The notes beneath the pieces were generated by a model, which ran no database searches, was not told the origin of the DNA, and saw nothing but the letters and a program-made list of their open reading frames with translations. A stretch of 57,266 nt of DNA, from positions 1-57,266 of the forward strand of contig NZ_NRRS01000020.1 of NCBI RefSeq assembly GCF_016583795.1, given 5' to 3'. A program made the translations under genes and the position numbers. The stretch's first letter is position 1; every line of letters begins with the position of its first letter. This document shows positions 14,954-24,315 of this stretch, in pieces. This DNA comes from Rhabdochromatium marinum. GTDB lineage: Bacteria; Pseudomonadota; Gammaproteobacteria; Chromatiales; Chromatiaceae.

Positions 14954-15529
14954 TTAAGTGGATAAATCGCACATCAGGCGCATTTTGCCGTCTTCGACAT
15001 AGAGATCCGTGGAGGCTTGCAGCGTATTGTCCGGGTCGCGTTCCATTGCGGTTTTGGATTGCTCCACCAGCGGGGCAAAAATGGCTTCCGCAGTGCTGGG
15101 TGGCGCGTCGAATTCCACCAACATGACGTGAATGCCGTTGCCCTTGCCAAGACCAAACTGGATTTGTTTGACCGGCACCTGATGCCAGGTGCCATGGACC
15201 GGGATGGAGTACATACGAAACTCGTCTTCGTCTGCAACACTGATGGAACCCAGGGCCGATTGTAGCTGGGGATCCAGGGTGCGAATGGCTTGCTGCGGAT
15301 TGGGCAGGGTGCGCCAGAAGCGCTCCAGAATGTCGTTGTAGTGGCACTGATGCTCGACGCCATCGAGCAGGGAAGCGAGATCGACGGCTTCAGTTTGAGG
15401 AGCGACGGGGCTGGGGGGCTGGTCCTCAGCTTGGGCGAGTGCCAGCGGCGCGGCCAGCATGAGTGCACATAGGTAGTGGATGCGCCTGGGTTCGAAACAG
15501 CACGCACCGGAATCTTGCTTCGGCTTCAT
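14954..15529 (-). CDS. Secreted hypothetical protein, 191 aa
   Basis: The family is not recognised. The N-terminus has a signal peptide with a hydrophobic core YLCALMLAAPLALAQA ending at about residue 34, so export to the periplasm is likely. The mature part has a single early Cys (HQCHYND) and a late one (LMCDLST) that could form a disulfide. There are no repeats or membrane helices. It lies 68 bases downstream of the photolyase gene on the same strand, but with its own probable leader. Confidence 0.65.
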   Translation of the reverse strand: MKPKQDSGACCFEPRRIHYLCALMLAAPLALAQAEDQPPSPVAPQTEAVDLASLLDGVEHQCHYNDILERFWRTLPNPQQAIRTLDPQLQSALGSISVADEDEFRMYSIPVHGTWHQVPVKQIQFGLGKGNGIHVMLVEFDAPPSTAEAIFAPLVEQSKTAMERDPDNTLQASTDLYVEDGKMRLMCDLST

Positions 15530-15597
15530 AAGCTTTACTATTGCAGGCGGCAGTTGAATAACAGTGAACGACTTCAGGTGAGGCGAGGCGGGCTAGT

Positions 15598-17076
15598 TTA
15601 CGCCAAATGCTCGCCTCTGTCACTGTGACGCAACTGTTGCCAAAAAGCCAAGGCTTCGCGGCGGGAAGCTGCAAGATCAATGATTGGTTGCGGATAGTTG
15701 CCGCCCAGTCGCACGCCAAATTGTTGTAAGGCTGCGACAGGCGCGGTCCAGGGCTGGTGCAGATAGCGCTGGGGCAGCCGGGCCAGCTCGGGGCACCAGT
15801 GCCGGACGTAGTCGCCTGCGGGGTCGAAGCGCTCGCCCTGCCGGGCGGGATTGAAGATGCGAAAATAGGGCGCGGCATCCGCACCGCAACCGGCGGTCCA
15901 CTGCCAGCCCTGCGTATTGTTCGCCAGGTTGGCATCCAGCAGCGTGTCCCAGAACCAGCGTGCTCCGCTTTGCCAGGGGAGACGCAGATTTTTGGTGAGA
16001 AAGGAGGCCACCACCATGCGCACGCGATTGTGCATCCAGCCGCTGTGCCAGAGTTCGCGCATGCCGGCATCGACCAGTGGAATACCGGTGTGGCCTTGCT
16101 GCCAGGCTTGGAGGAGGTCGGATGGGGCCGGATCGCGCCAGGGGAACTCGGCAAACAGCGGGTTCAGGGGCGCAAGGTCCGTCTGGGGAAAGTGATACAG
16201 CAGCTGGACGCTAAATTCACGCCAGCCCAGCTGTCGCACAAAGGCGTCTGTTGCCTGGCTGTCGTGATCCAGTGCCCGAATGGCGGCCAGGATTTGGCGT
16301 GGTCCGATGTCGCCAAAGTGCAGATGCGGTGAGAGTCTTGAGGTGCCGACCGATCCCGGGTGATCGCGCGCCTCAGGGTAATCGGCCACAGCCTGATCCA
16401 GAAAACGGTGCAATTGCTGTTGAGCGCCGGCAGCACCCGGCTGCCAGTGGGTCGCAAAGGCCACATCCCAACCGATGCGAGGCAGCAGACCGAGTGCATC
16501 CAGGGGTTGTTCAGCCAGGCTGGATAGGGCAGGCGTCGGCAGCGCGACCGGCGGTAATTGCTCGGGAGCCAGTTGAGGCGGCGGAATGTCGGCGAGCCGG
16601 GCCTGGCAGCGTCGCCAGTAAGCGGTGAACACCTTAAAGGGTTGCTCAGCGGAGGTCTTGACTTCCCAGGGCTCAAACAGCAGGGAGCTGTTGTGGCTTG
16701 CGCAGCGCATACCAGCGGCCCGCAGTTGCTGCTTGACGTGACTGTCGCGCGCAATGGCGGCTGGTTCGTAGCAGCGATTCCACAGCACCGCGTCGATGTG
16801 TCCATGCGCAGCCATGAGCCGGTGCAGGCAGTCGAGGCTCCCGCCCTGCATGATGAGCAGGCGCGAACCGCGTGCCCGCAAACTGTGATCGAGTGCGGTC
16901 AGGCTGTGATGCAGCCACCAGTTGGAAGCAGCGCCGGGCGCCCAAGGCGCTTCTTCCTGTGGTGCGTGGATATAGAGCGGCAGGAGGCATTCGTAGCGCC
17001 TGAGCGCCGCGAGCAGCGCCGGATTGTCATCCAGGCGCAGGTCGCGGCGGAACCACAGGATAGCGGTGGTTGGCAC
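15598..17076 (-). CDS. phrB: Class I CPD photolyase/cryptochrome family protein
   Basis: The 492-aa product should repair cyclobutane pyrimidine dimers using light. The N-terminal Rossmann antenna domain begins AILWFRRDLRLDDNPAL. The C-terminal FAD domain contains GIPLVDAGMRELWHSGWMHN, MVVASFLTKNL and ANNTQGWQWTAGCGAD. Tryptophans matching the electron-transfer triad are present in LGWREF, ARWFWD and GWQW. Length is normal. It is 11 bases downstream of the dienelactone hydrolase gene and probably co-transcribed. A light-exposed phototroph fits this gene. Confidence 0.9.
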   Translation of the reverse strand: MPTTAILWFRRDLRLDDNPALLAALRRYECLLPLYIHAPQEEAPWAPGAASNWWLHHSLTALDHSLRARGSRLLIMQGGSLDCLHRLMAAHGHIDAVLWNRCYEPAAIARDSHVKQQLRAAGMRCASHNSSLLFEPWEVKTSAEQPFKVFTAYWRRCQARLADIPPPQLAPEQLPPVALPTPALSSLAEQPLDALGLLPRIGWDVAFATHWQPGAAGAQQQLHRFLDQAVADYPEARDHPGSVGTSRLSPHLHFGDIGPRQILAAIRALDHDSQATDAFVRQLGWREFSVQLLYHFPQTDLAPLNPLFAEFPWRDPAPSDLLQAWQQGHTGIPLVDAGMRELWHSGWMHNRVRMVVASFLTKNLRLPWQSGARWFWDTLLDANLANNTQGWQWTAGCGADAAPYFRIFNPARQGERFDPAGDYVRHWCPELARLPQRYLHQPWTAPVAALQQFGVRLGGNYPQPIIDLAASRREALAFWQQLRHSDRGEHLA

Positions 17077-17087
17077 GAAATCAGCGG

Positions 17088-17939
17088 TCAGTCGGCGAAG
17101 ACTTCGGTGAGGAAATCCTGCATCAAGGCCCAGGAGCGCTGATCGGCTTTGGCATGGTAGGCAACATTGTCGATGCCATAGTCAGCGGCATTGGGATTGG
17201 TGAACGCATGGCGCGCACCGCCGTAGGCGACGAATTCCCAGTCGGCATCAATGGCTTCAAGTGATTGCTGAAAGGCAGCGACCTTTGCGGGAGGGACAAA
17301 AGCATCGGCCGCGCCATGAGCCGCCAGCACGCTGGGCTTCAGGGTTGTCAGATTCTCCGGTGCCGGCGGCAAGGAGCCGTGGAAGCTCACCACGCCGTCG
17401 AGGTCGGCACCGGCGTAGGCCATTTGCATCACAGTGGCGCCACCGAAGCAATAGCCCACGGCGGCGAGGCGCTCGGCATCAACCTTCGGATCGGCGGCGA
17501 GAATCTCCAGTCCGGCCAGGGCACGTGCTTGCCAGGCCTCGACATGCTCTGTAATCTGCTGCATCCAGCCTTTGGCATCCGGGGCGTGGGAGGTGACCCG
17601 GTCATCACCATACATATCGATGGCAAAGGCGACATAGCCGAGTTCCGCCAGCATGCGCGCGCGCTGCTTGGCATAATCGTTCAATCCCCACCATTCATGC
17701 ACCACAATGACGCCGGGGCGCGGCTGTGTGGTATCGGCGGGATAGTACAGATAGCCAGTCAGTTTGGTCTCACCATCCTGATAATCGACGGTTTTGCTGT
17801 GGATCGATGCAGCGGATGTTTCGGTGTGGGTGCTGTCGGAGCTGTTGGCACTGTCAATAGGGCGGAGGCTGTCAGCCTGAGCCGTGAAGGCCAGCAGCGG
17901 CAGGAGCAGGGCGGTCAGCAGGCGTGGCGTCAGGTGCAT
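17088..17939 (-). CDS. Exported dienelactone hydrolase family protein
   Basis: The 283-aa alpha/beta hydrolase has a signal peptide (residues 1-22, ending AQA). Family motifs are HEWWGLNDYAKQRARML, the nucleophile Cys in GYCFGG, the Asp in ADAFVPP and the His in GGARHAF, giving a Cys-Asp-His triad. Exported members of this family are of unknown substrate. It precedes the photolyase gene by 11 bases. Confidence 0.85.
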   Translation of the reverse strand: MHLTPRLLTALLLPLLAFTAQADSLRPIDSANSSDSTHTETSAASIHSKTVDYQDGETKLTGYLYYPADTTQPRPGVIVVHEWWGLNDYAKQRARMLAELGYVAFAIDMYGDDRVTSHAPDAKGWMQQITEHVEAWQARALAGLEILAADPKVDAERLAAVGYCFGGATVMQMAYAGADLDGVVSFHGSLPPAPENLTTLKPSVLAAHGAADAFVPPAKVAAFQQSLEAIDADWEFVAYGGARHAFTNPNAADYGIDNVAYHAKADQRSWALMQDFLTEVFAD

Positions 17940-18120
17940 GGCATAAGATCCTCTTGTCGTGGGTTGGTTGTGTTCTTGATGTAGGATAAAAAACTAAACG
18001 TGCTAATTAAATATGGCAGGATAAATCCTGATGCCAGAATAGTTGGGGCGCCAGACGCGGTTGCGCAAGGACGCGTTCAGGCGGGCACAGGGTTGGAATT
18101 GACTTGAAAGGATATGCACA

Positions 18121-19200
18121 GTGATGGCTGAATCTGATGTCCCCCCGCCTGGGCGCTCGCCCGAGGAGACGGAATTATCTGCCGGAAAAGACGCGTCATT
18201 CTGGTCGCGCGCGGGGACTGGTGACACCGGCGCCGGGCGTGTGCTGCTGGTGGTAAATCCGAGTGCCGGTGATCGCGAGCAGGCCGAGTCTGTTGAGACG
18301 CCACTGGTGGCACGCTTGCGCTCCGGTCTAGCGGTGCAGGGCGTGCAGCTGGACACCTTGTTGTTCGATCCTCAGGGCTTTACGTGGACGTTACGGGAGT
18401 ACCTGAGAGAGCATCTGGAGGCGCGTCAGGGGGATAATCTGCTGGCGATCTATATCTTCGGCGGTGATGGCACTGTGCTGGCTGTGGTTGAAGCCCTGGA
18501 TGGCCAGTCGGTGCCTATTGGCATTGTGCCCTGTGGCACCATGAATTGGCTCGCACGCGATCTGGATCTGCCGCTGGATCCCGAGGCGGCGGTGCAGGCG
18601 CTGCTGGCTCCCCGCACGCGACAGATTGACGTCGGCTGGGTCAATGGGCACGTCTTTCTCTGTGCCTGCATGCTGGGCGTGGCCCCCTTGCTGGCACGCT
18701 ATCGTGAGCGTTTGCGCGAACGGTCGCGCTGGTGGCGTTGGCCAGCAGTGTTTTTTAAGGCGCTGCAGCTGTGGGGACGCTATCCGCATTTGCGCATGAC
18801 GCTGGTGACGGATGATCCCTACCAATACCGGCGTCATCCGCATCAGTTGCGCTCGCGCACCTTGGTGGTGGTGAATAACCGCATTGACCGCTTGCTGCGG
18901 CTGCTGCCCTATCGACCCCAGTTGGATGCCGGCGTGCTGGAACTCTATGCAATGCGGCGCGCGACCCTACGGCGCTTGCGCGCTCTACTGGGGCATCTGA
19001 TGTCAGGTGATTGGAACATGGACGATGTGTTGTTGATGCAAACCGGCCAGGCTATGCGTGTGGAGCTGGCGGGGCAGGGGACTTTGTCCGTGTTGCTGGA
19101 TGGGGAAATCCGGCACTTGCGCACACCACTGCGCTTTAGCATTAAGCCGCGTGCGCTGACGGTGCTGGTACCCCCGGCGGTGACCGCCGAGGGCGGATGA
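18121..19200 (+). CDS. Diacylglycerol/lipid kinase family protein (YegS-like)
   Basis: The 359-aa protein has the DAGK catalytic fold: VLLVVNPSAGD near residue 42, the nucleotide-binding FGGDGTVLAVVEAL, and PCGTMNWLARDL. Such enzymes phosphorylate diacylglycerol, sphingosine-like or phosphatidylglycerol lipids at the membrane. An AAAGGA lies eight bases before GTG 18121; ATG 18124 is a near-equal alternative start. The first about 35 residues are Pro/Glu-rich and probably disordered. It converges on the sulfide oxidoreductase pair. Confidence 0.83.
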   Translation: MMAESDVPPPGRSPEETELSAGKDASFWSRAGTGDTGAGRVLLVVNPSAGDREQAESVETPLVARLRSGLAVQGVQLDTLLFDPQGFTWTLREYLREHLEARQGDNLLAIYIFGGDGTVLAVVEALDGQSVPIGIVPCGTMNWLARDLDLPLDPEAAVQALLAPRTRQIDVGWVNGHVFLCACMLGVAPLLARYRERLRERSRWWRWPAVFFKALQLWGRYPHLRMTLVTDDPYQYRRHPHQLRSRTLVVVNNRIDRLLRLLPYRPQLDAGVLELYAMRRATLRRLRALLGHLMSGDWNMDDVLLMQTGQAMRVELAGQGTLSVLLDGEIRHLRTPLRFSIKPRALTVLVPPAVTAEGG

Positions 19201-19204
19201 CAGC

Positions 19205-19408
19205 CTAACCGTGCGAGTTCGCTAACAACTTGAAGATTTTGAAGTTGATGATCCAGAAGCGGAAAAACTGCCAAATAATCGAGGTGCGGAAATAGCGCGT
19301 GAACCGAGTGGGAACCGGCGGATAATAAGCCTGCTGGTAGGGCTCACGGTTTTTCACGGGATTCTGATCGGCTTCGGGTTGGGAGGGAACTCCTGCTTTA
19401 GTGGTCAT
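19205..19408 (-). CDS. Small conserved-looking protein downstream of sulfide:quinone oxidoreductase
   Basis: The 67-aa protein has a hydrophilic Pro/Gln-rich N-terminus and an aromatic, basic, partly hydrophobic C-terminus (RYFRTSIIWQFFRFWIINFK). The latter is likely to lie on or in the membrane. It follows the sulfide:quinone oxidoreductase gene by about 70 bases on the same strand and could anchor or accompany that peripheral membrane enzyme. The role is inference. Confidence 0.55.
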   Translation of the reverse strand: MTTKAGVPSQPEADQNPVKNREPYQQAYYPPVPTRFTRYFRTSIIWQFFRFWIINFKIFKLLANSHG

Positions 19409-19479
19409 TGCATTGACTCCGAATGCTGTATGTTGTTCCTAGGAGGATCGGCTTTTTAGATGGCCGGTCTTTTGGGGCG

Positions 19480-20940
19480 TCAATCAGGCAGCAAATGCCA
19501 GCCGGGACCCAGCTTGGCCTGGTAGATGAAGACATGATGCAGGATGTATTTCATCCAGTGGCCAGCCAGGCCAATCTCACCAAAGGTGAGCTTCATGTCG
19601 CGACCATACTCCGGATAGGTTTCATAGTCTGGCACCACTGGGAACACTGTCATGGTGGCCGCCGTGCCTTTGAGGATGTCAGAGCCGGTCGAGGCCACGC
19701 AAGCCGCGCCGATTTCGCCCATGGAGGCCCGATGGGTGGGCTCCGGGGCGCCGTTGAGCATATCGTGAATGCTGCCAGCAACGGCCCGCCCCATGGAGGC
19801 CGAGGGCATGCCGGTGCGCGGCGGGGTCGGGCTGATCTGGGTGCCGCTGGGGGATTTCATTACCTTGCTGATCGGATGCGGCGGAGCAAAGGCGATGCCG
19901 ACGGCGAAGATATTCTTATAGAGCGGGTTTTGATAGGTGCTTGGCCAGTCCGCTTTGCTCCAGTCCTCAAAGGGTTTAGGGGTGTAGTCGGCATCCACCT
20001 TCATCATGCCGTTGGGAGCGAACAGCTGATCGGTGATGTCACTGTCGTCTTTCCCATAGGCTTTGATACCCACCCCGGCGAAGGGCGGAATCAGCATGGC
20101 AAAGTCGAAGGCCAGCTCGCCCTCCGTGCCATCCAGGGTTTCATAATGAATGGTGCCCGGCTCGATTTTGTTGACATGAGCGCGGGTGATCCACTCCATG
20201 TCGCGCTCGACCATGAGGGATTCAGCAAAGACCTTGCCGTTGGTCAGATAGCCTCCACGGGTGATGTGCACCCCGCCCATGCCAAAGTCGCCGAGTTCGT
20301 ACTCATTGCTGATCCATACAATGCGTGCCTTATCGCGCACCCCGCTGCCGCGCAGCTCGTGGTCGATATTGTAAATGTACTCGAAAGCCGCGCCTTGGCA
20401 GGTGCACATACCATGGCCGGTACCGACAACAAAGGTGCGCTGTTCGCCGCGTTTGAGGGCAGCGATGTTTTCTTGCAGCTGGTTGTTGGCCTCAATGGCA
20501 TGCTCAGGTGTGCAGACCGAGGTGGTATAGCCGCCCTCCGGACCCAGCCCCGGAGTAGCGCCAAAGTTGAGTTTGGGCCCGGTGGCATTGACCAGATAGT
20601 CATACTCGATCGTGTCAGTCTGACCAGCACGCGCTGGGTCAGTGTATTCAATGGTTACGAAGGATTGGGACTGATTGGGACCACCTTCGGGATGAATGGA
20701 CACCGCTTTGGCTTGGCGAAAGTTGATGCCAAGTTTGCGGTAGACCGGTTCGAGTTCAAAGACGACTTGCTTTTCAGTCATCACACCGACACCGACCCAA
20801 ATGTTGGACGGAATCCAGTTCCACTTCGATTTGGGAGAGACAACGGTGATTTGATGCGCACTGCCTTGCAGTGAACGGCCCAGGTAACGGGCCACGGTAT
20901 GACCGGACAGGCCGGCGCCGAGGATAAGAATTCGCGCCAT
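19480..20940 (-). CDS. Sulfide:quinone oxidoreductase-like flavoprotein (type IV, SqrD-like)
   Basis: The 486-aa FAD enzyme should oxidise sulfide and pass electrons to membrane quinone. The N-terminus has the dinucleotide-binding motif ILGAGLSGHTVARYLG. Candidate redox cysteines are C143 (SVCTPEHA), C179 and C181 (GMCTCQG) and C414 (AACVAST). The tail (MKYILHHVFIYQAKLGPGW) resembles the membrane-binding C-terminus of SqrD-type enzymes. ATG 20940 has GGAG upstream and begins the flavin motif. It suits a sulfide-oxidising phototroph. Type assignment is from overall appearance and less certain than the superfamily. Confidence 0.75.
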   Translation of the reverse strand: MARILILGAGLSGHTVARYLGRSLQGSAHQITVVSPKSKWNWIPSNIWVGVGVMTEKQVVFELEPVYRKLGINFRQAKAVSIHPEGGPNQSQSFVTIEYTDPARAGQTDTIEYDYLVNATGPKLNFGATPGLGPEGGYTTSVCTPEHAIEANNQLQENIAALKRGEQRTFVVGTGHGMCTCQGAAFEYIYNIDHELRGSGVRDKARIVWISNEYELGDFGMGGVHITRGGYLTNGKVFAESLMVERDMEWITRAHVNKIEPGTIHYETLDGTEGELAFDFAMLIPPFAGVGIKAYGKDDSDITDQLFAPNGMMKVDADYTPKPFEDWSKADWPSTYQNPLYKNIFAVGIAFAPPHPISKVMKSPSGTQISPTPPRTGMPSASMGRAVAGSIHDMLNGAPEPTHRASMGEIGAACVASTGSDILKGTAATMTVFPVVPDYETYPEYGRDMKLTFGEIGLAGHWMKYILHHVFIYQAKLGPGWHLLPD

Positions 20941-21121
20941 AATCCAAGCTCCATAACGGTTGAAAAGAACCTTTGACGCTAGCAAGTCTGGCGGCGCAGG
21001 AAAACGATCTGAGTCAATCTTTAGTGAAAAAAATGCCTTGGTGCTTACAGCGTTTTCTGTATTCTTCCATTGAGTTTGTGTGGAATTTTGATCAGGATTC
21101 TCCGACGACTCCAGACGGGGT

Positions 21122-21997
21122 TCAGGTCACGCGCATGCGCTCGTAGTAGCGGGCGCGATAGAGCAGGCGCGGCTGTTCGCCATCGCTGAAGCCGCTGCGG
21201 GTATGGAGGACGTTGTTGCTGATTAGTCCCCAGCCGGATTCCAGTTTGGCGTGCACATGCCAAGAGCTTGGGGTACGGAGCAGCTCATTCAGACACTCAA
21301 CCGCTGCTGTGGTCGCTGCGTCTTCGCGCCAGTGAATGTTGCGCGAGCGCTGCGTGAAGCGCATGTGCAGGCTGCCGTCAACGGCCACCGAGAAGACTGG
21401 TCCGCTGCGCTCCGGGCGTCGGATCTCGCCTGCGACCACATGGGCTGGGATGGTCATACAATCCGGCGTCATCAAGGCGCGGATATGCGCGGGATTGCGG
21501 TCGCGGATCAGGATATACAGGATTTCATGATCGAGCAGATCATTCTCGCCACCCTCCTGCGCGGGATGGACGCAATGCAGCAGCAGGCCGCGAATCCAAC
21601 GGTCTGGATGATTGTAATAGCCGTCGGTGTGCCAGGCGATGGGACGGTTGGAATAAGGGATAAATTCTTTATGCTGCGCATCTTCGTTGACAGTCAGCGA
21701 CGTGATGGCGTCCTCATCAGCCCCGGGATTGTGATCCAACGTGTGCAGGCCAAAACTTCTGCCCATGTTGGTGGGAATGTCCTTGCTCGGATTATCTCCC
21801 GCCCGGCTCACATAGATGGCCATATTGGCTCGTTGGCAGCGTTCCAGCAGGGCTTTGTGCTCGGCGGGCTTCAGGTCTAAGGGATTGTTGATTTCCACGA
21901 CCAGCTCATCAAGAGTGCGCGGTGTCTTGGCAAGCTTTTGTTCGCGCCATTGCTCATAGGCGCTGTCGTGGTCAAGATCGAATGGGGACTGAGACAT
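21122..21997 (-). CDS. TauD/TfdA-family Fe(II)/2-oxoglutarate dioxygenase
   Basis: The 291-aa protein shows the facial triad: HTDGYYN supplies His and Asp, and LHTRSGF the distal His. The 2-oxoglutarate-binding Arg is probably in the final RLLYRARYYERMR. Family members hydroxylate sulfonates, carnitine precursors or other small acids; the substrate is not predictable here. ATG 21997 has AGGA upstream; a TTG start at 22015 is possible. It lies upstream of the sulfide:quinone oxidoreductase gene on the same strand with a 181-bp gap. Confidence 0.82.
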   Translation of the reverse strand: MSQSPFDLDHDSAYEQWREQKLAKTPRTLDELVVEINNPLDLKPAEHKALLERCQRANMAIYVSRAGDNPSKDIPTNMGRSFGLHTLDHNPGADEDAITSLTVNEDAQHKEFIPYSNRPIAWHTDGYYNHPDRWIRGLLLHCVHPAQEGGENDLLDHEILYILIRDRNPAHIRALMTPDCMTIPAHVVAGEIRRPERSGPVFSVAVDGSLHMRFTQRSRNIHWREDAATTAAVECLNELLRTPSSWHVHAKLESGWGLISNNVLHTRSGFSDGEQPRLLYRARYYERMRVT

Positions 21998-22075
21998 GGG
22001 GGAGATTCCTGCCAAGCTGGGGGGAGAGGAGGGCGCAGAGGGGGCACAGTATAGCGAAGATGGCGGCTGGAACCT

Positions 22076-22486
22076 TCACCAGGTTTCCACGAGCCAGTTT
22101 TCCACCACCAGCCCTGGCACCCGGGAGAAGGCATCGACATCAGCGGTGACCAGGATCGCTTCCAACTCCAGTGCTTGCGCGGCAATCCAGCAATCATTGC
22201 TGTCAATCGGGGCACCCAAGCGCTCAAGCTCCGCGCGGATCGCGCCATATTGCAGGCTGGTTTCGGCATTGATGGGTTTCAGGCGCAGGCCTTCAACCAA
22301 GTAATCCAAGCGGGCGCGGTTAATCTCCGGGCATTGGCGATTTTCCACACTGAGTTCCAATTCACCCATAACCACTGGAGAGAGCACAATTTCTGACAGT
22401 GATGTGGTGTCGAGTTTATCGCGGATTTGCTGGGTATCGCCCCGGATGGCAGCGATGATAATGCTGGTGTCGAGTAGGTAGTGCAT
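22076..22486 (-). CDS. vapC: VapC-type PIN-domain toxin
   Basis: The 136-aa PIN-domain RNase toxin starts MHYLLDTSIII, with the first acidic residue D6. Further conserved acids are in MGELELS, SNDCWIAA and TADVDAF, giving the metal-binding cluster. The start codon lies two bases after the antitoxin stop, the normal arrangement. Confidence 0.9.
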   Translation of the reverse strand: MHYLLDTSIIIAAIRGDTQQIRDKLDTTSLSEIVLSPVVMGELELSVENRQCPEINRARLDYLVEGLRLKPINAETSLQYGAIRAELERLGAPIDSNDCWIAAQALELEAILVTADVDAFSRVPGLVVENWLVETW

Positions 22487-22488
22487 CG

Positions 22489-22719
22489 TTAGTATGGATC
22501 CGAGGAAAGCTGCGACCTGATATGTTCTGGTGTGCCCAGGTTACTGGTGGATTCTGACCAGAAGGGGCGAAACAGATCCGCCGCCATGCGCGGTGCTTCG
22601 GGTAGGAGCAGCGCCACCACCTTACCATGCCGGGTAATGGCCACTTCCTCGCCATTTTCAACCTCAGCCAGAAGATCGGAAAACTTTGCTTTCGCTTCAA
22701 TGGTGCGAATGGTACGCAT
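22489..22719 (-). CDS. vapB: Phd/VapB-type antitoxin
   Basis: The 76-aa protein has the Phd/YefM fold signature TIEAKAKFSDLLAEVENGEE and VAITRHGKVVALL for DNA binding and autoregulation, followed by a flexible toxin-binding tail. It is directly upstream of vapC. Confidence 0.88.
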   Translation of the reverse strand: MRTIRTIEAKAKFSDLLAEVENGEEVAITRHGKVVALLLPEAPRMAADLFRPFWSESTSNLGTPEHIRSQLSSDPY

Positions 22720-22796
22720 AATGGGATTCCTTAATTGTAACTGAGCTGATCATTCAGCGATATGAGGGGCACTGAATACCGCTGCAACCGCGTCTG

Positions 22797-22819
22797 GCGG
22801 GCCGCCGAACGGCGGCCGC
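22797..22819. repeat. Strong GC hairpin downstream of the GH57 pair
   Basis: GCCGCC (22801-22806) pairs with GGCGGC (22811-22816) around GAAC, with outer GCGG/CCGC pairing. It lies about 30 bases beyond the minus-strand GH57 stop codon and upstream of vapB. No T run follows on either strand; it may stabilise the mRNA end. Confidence 0.4.
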
Positions 22820-22848
22820 TCGTTGCTAAGGTTGTAGACACCCGTGTG

Positions 22849-24315
22849 TCAGGAAAAATCGTGCTCGGCGATGGCTGTGGCGCGGCGGCAGATTTCGCGA
22901 CCGTAGTCGGTCCACAGTCCCTGGCCCCAGTAGCGGTAGCAGCTAGTTTGGGAGGACATCAGGTGATAGAGCGCGTTGCGGTAGTGCGGGTTGCTGGGTG
23001 AAACACCGGGCTTGAGCACCTTCTCGTTGAAAGCGGAGCTGGCTTCTTCCATCGGTCCCAGTACATTGTCATAGCCTTTCACCCACGACAGATCATTGGT
23101 CCAGCTGCCGCCGTCCATGTGGAACTGGTGGTCTTCCTGTTTCAGCGTCTCAATGACTTTGTCGAGCGTCTCCGGGCCGTCACCGGGCTGCATCTGGCTC
23201 CAGATTTTGCCCTGTTGCACCGGGCGGATCTCGGTGAAGTCGCTTTCCTTGATGCCCATCGCGAACAGCTGTTCGATGTATTCGCTGCCATTCATCAGCG
23301 GGGTGTCGGAGCCGGAGGCACCGCGCACGGCTTCGAAGAATTTGTCCGGGAACTCATTCATCATCACGCCGCCGTTTTCGCCATCGGCAATCTGCGTGAC
23401 CAGTGGTGGGACCGACTGGCCGGCCAGTTCCCAGCGCTCCAGGCTTTGAGCTTCGTACCAGGGCTGCATCTGCGCGACCAGCTTGGTGTCCGAGCCCTGG
23501 GTCTTGACCAGTGCGATGATGCTGGCAGTGTCGCCCTTGGAGTTGGTGCAGACCAGCCGATGCGGCAGATGCGGGCGCTGCGGATGCCAGCCGTTCTCGA
23601 TCTGCTCGACCGAATGTTCCTGCACCAGCACCCACTGATAACCGCAGTCGCGCAGGGTTTTGACGAACTCGTAGGCCACGTCGGGATGATTGGGCAGGGC
23701 CATTTCCGAGGGCGAGAAGCCGCGCACCCGCTCCAGTGCCTCAAAGCCGAAGATGGCAGCGAAATGGTGCTGGAAGGCTTGCACATGCAGCCGGTAATCC
23801 TGCACCGGCGTGGAGGGTGCCACCGCGTGCCCCCAGGGCATACCAAGCCATTCCACCGCCCAGTTGAAGTCTGGGTTCATGGTGATGCCCTTGAGCGCAT
23901 CAATGACGTGATCCTCGCCCATGGCGCGCAGGCCGTGCAGCAAGGTGCCGGAGTATTCGAGCATCACGCGCGGGGATTTGCCCTCGCCAATTAGCTGGGG
24001 GATGAACTCGCCCATGCGCTTGTAGCACCAGACAAAAGCCGGGGCATTGTAGTTATCGCCAATGCCCTGATTGTCCATCATGTATTTGAGATTGCTGATG
24101 ATGGCGGCGGTGTGCAGGTCGCCACCGCCGGCGGGAATCAGCGGCTGGTGCTGATGCAGGGCGATGGCGGCAGCGGCGCGGATGCGCCCGAAGTCGACGC
24201 CGCCGGGGGACTGCGCCAGCTGACGCTGCTGGCCGGCTTGCATGGCCGCTGCGACCTGATCTTCGGCACCGCAAATGTTGGGCAGGCCGTCGATGGATTC
24301 GGAAATTTGGGTCAT
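22849..24315 (-). CDS. GH57-family glycoside hydrolase, second of a tandem pair
   Basis: The 488-aa protein belongs to the alpha-retaining GH57 family (alpha-amylase, glucan branching or similar). A probable nucleophile Glu lies in GFSPSEMALP and a conserved late stretch is IADGENGGVMMNEF. Family members act on glycogen or starch-like glucans. The N-terminal about 70 residues are Gln/Ala-rich; the typical HQPxxP segment appears as LHQHQPLIPAGG. ATG 24315 overlaps the stop of the upstream GH57 gene in an ATGA, so the two are translationally coupled. Confidence 0.8.
   Translation of the reverse strand: MTQISESIDGLPNICGAEDQVAAAMQAGQQRQLAQSPGGVDFGRIRAAAAIALHQHQPLIPAGGGDLHTAAIISNLKYMMDNQGIGDNYNAPAFVWCYKRMGEFIPQLIGEGKSPRVMLEYSGTLLHGLRAMGEDHVIDALKGITMNPDFNWAVEWLGMPWGHAVAPSTPVQDYRLHVQAFQHHFAAIFGFEALERVRGFSPSEMALPNHPDVAYEFVKTLRDCGYQWVLVQEHSVEQIENGWHPQRPHLPHRLVCTNSKGDTASIIALVKTQGSDTKLVAQMQPWYEAQSLERWELAGQSVPPLVTQIADGENGGVMMNEFPDKFFEAVRGASGSDTPLMNGSEYIEQLFAMGIKESDFTEIRPVQQGKIWSQMQPGDGPETLDKVIETLKQEDHQFHMDGGSWTNDLSWVKGYDNVLGPMEEASSAFNEKVLKPGVSPSNPHYRNALYHLMSSQTSCYRYWGQGLWTDYGREICRRATAIAEHDFS

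Noticed and set aside
19423-20874. 483-codon frame antisense to the sulfide:quinone oxidoreductase gene
   Set aside because: No recognisable motif, no ribosome site, and full overlap with a clear flavoprotein gene.
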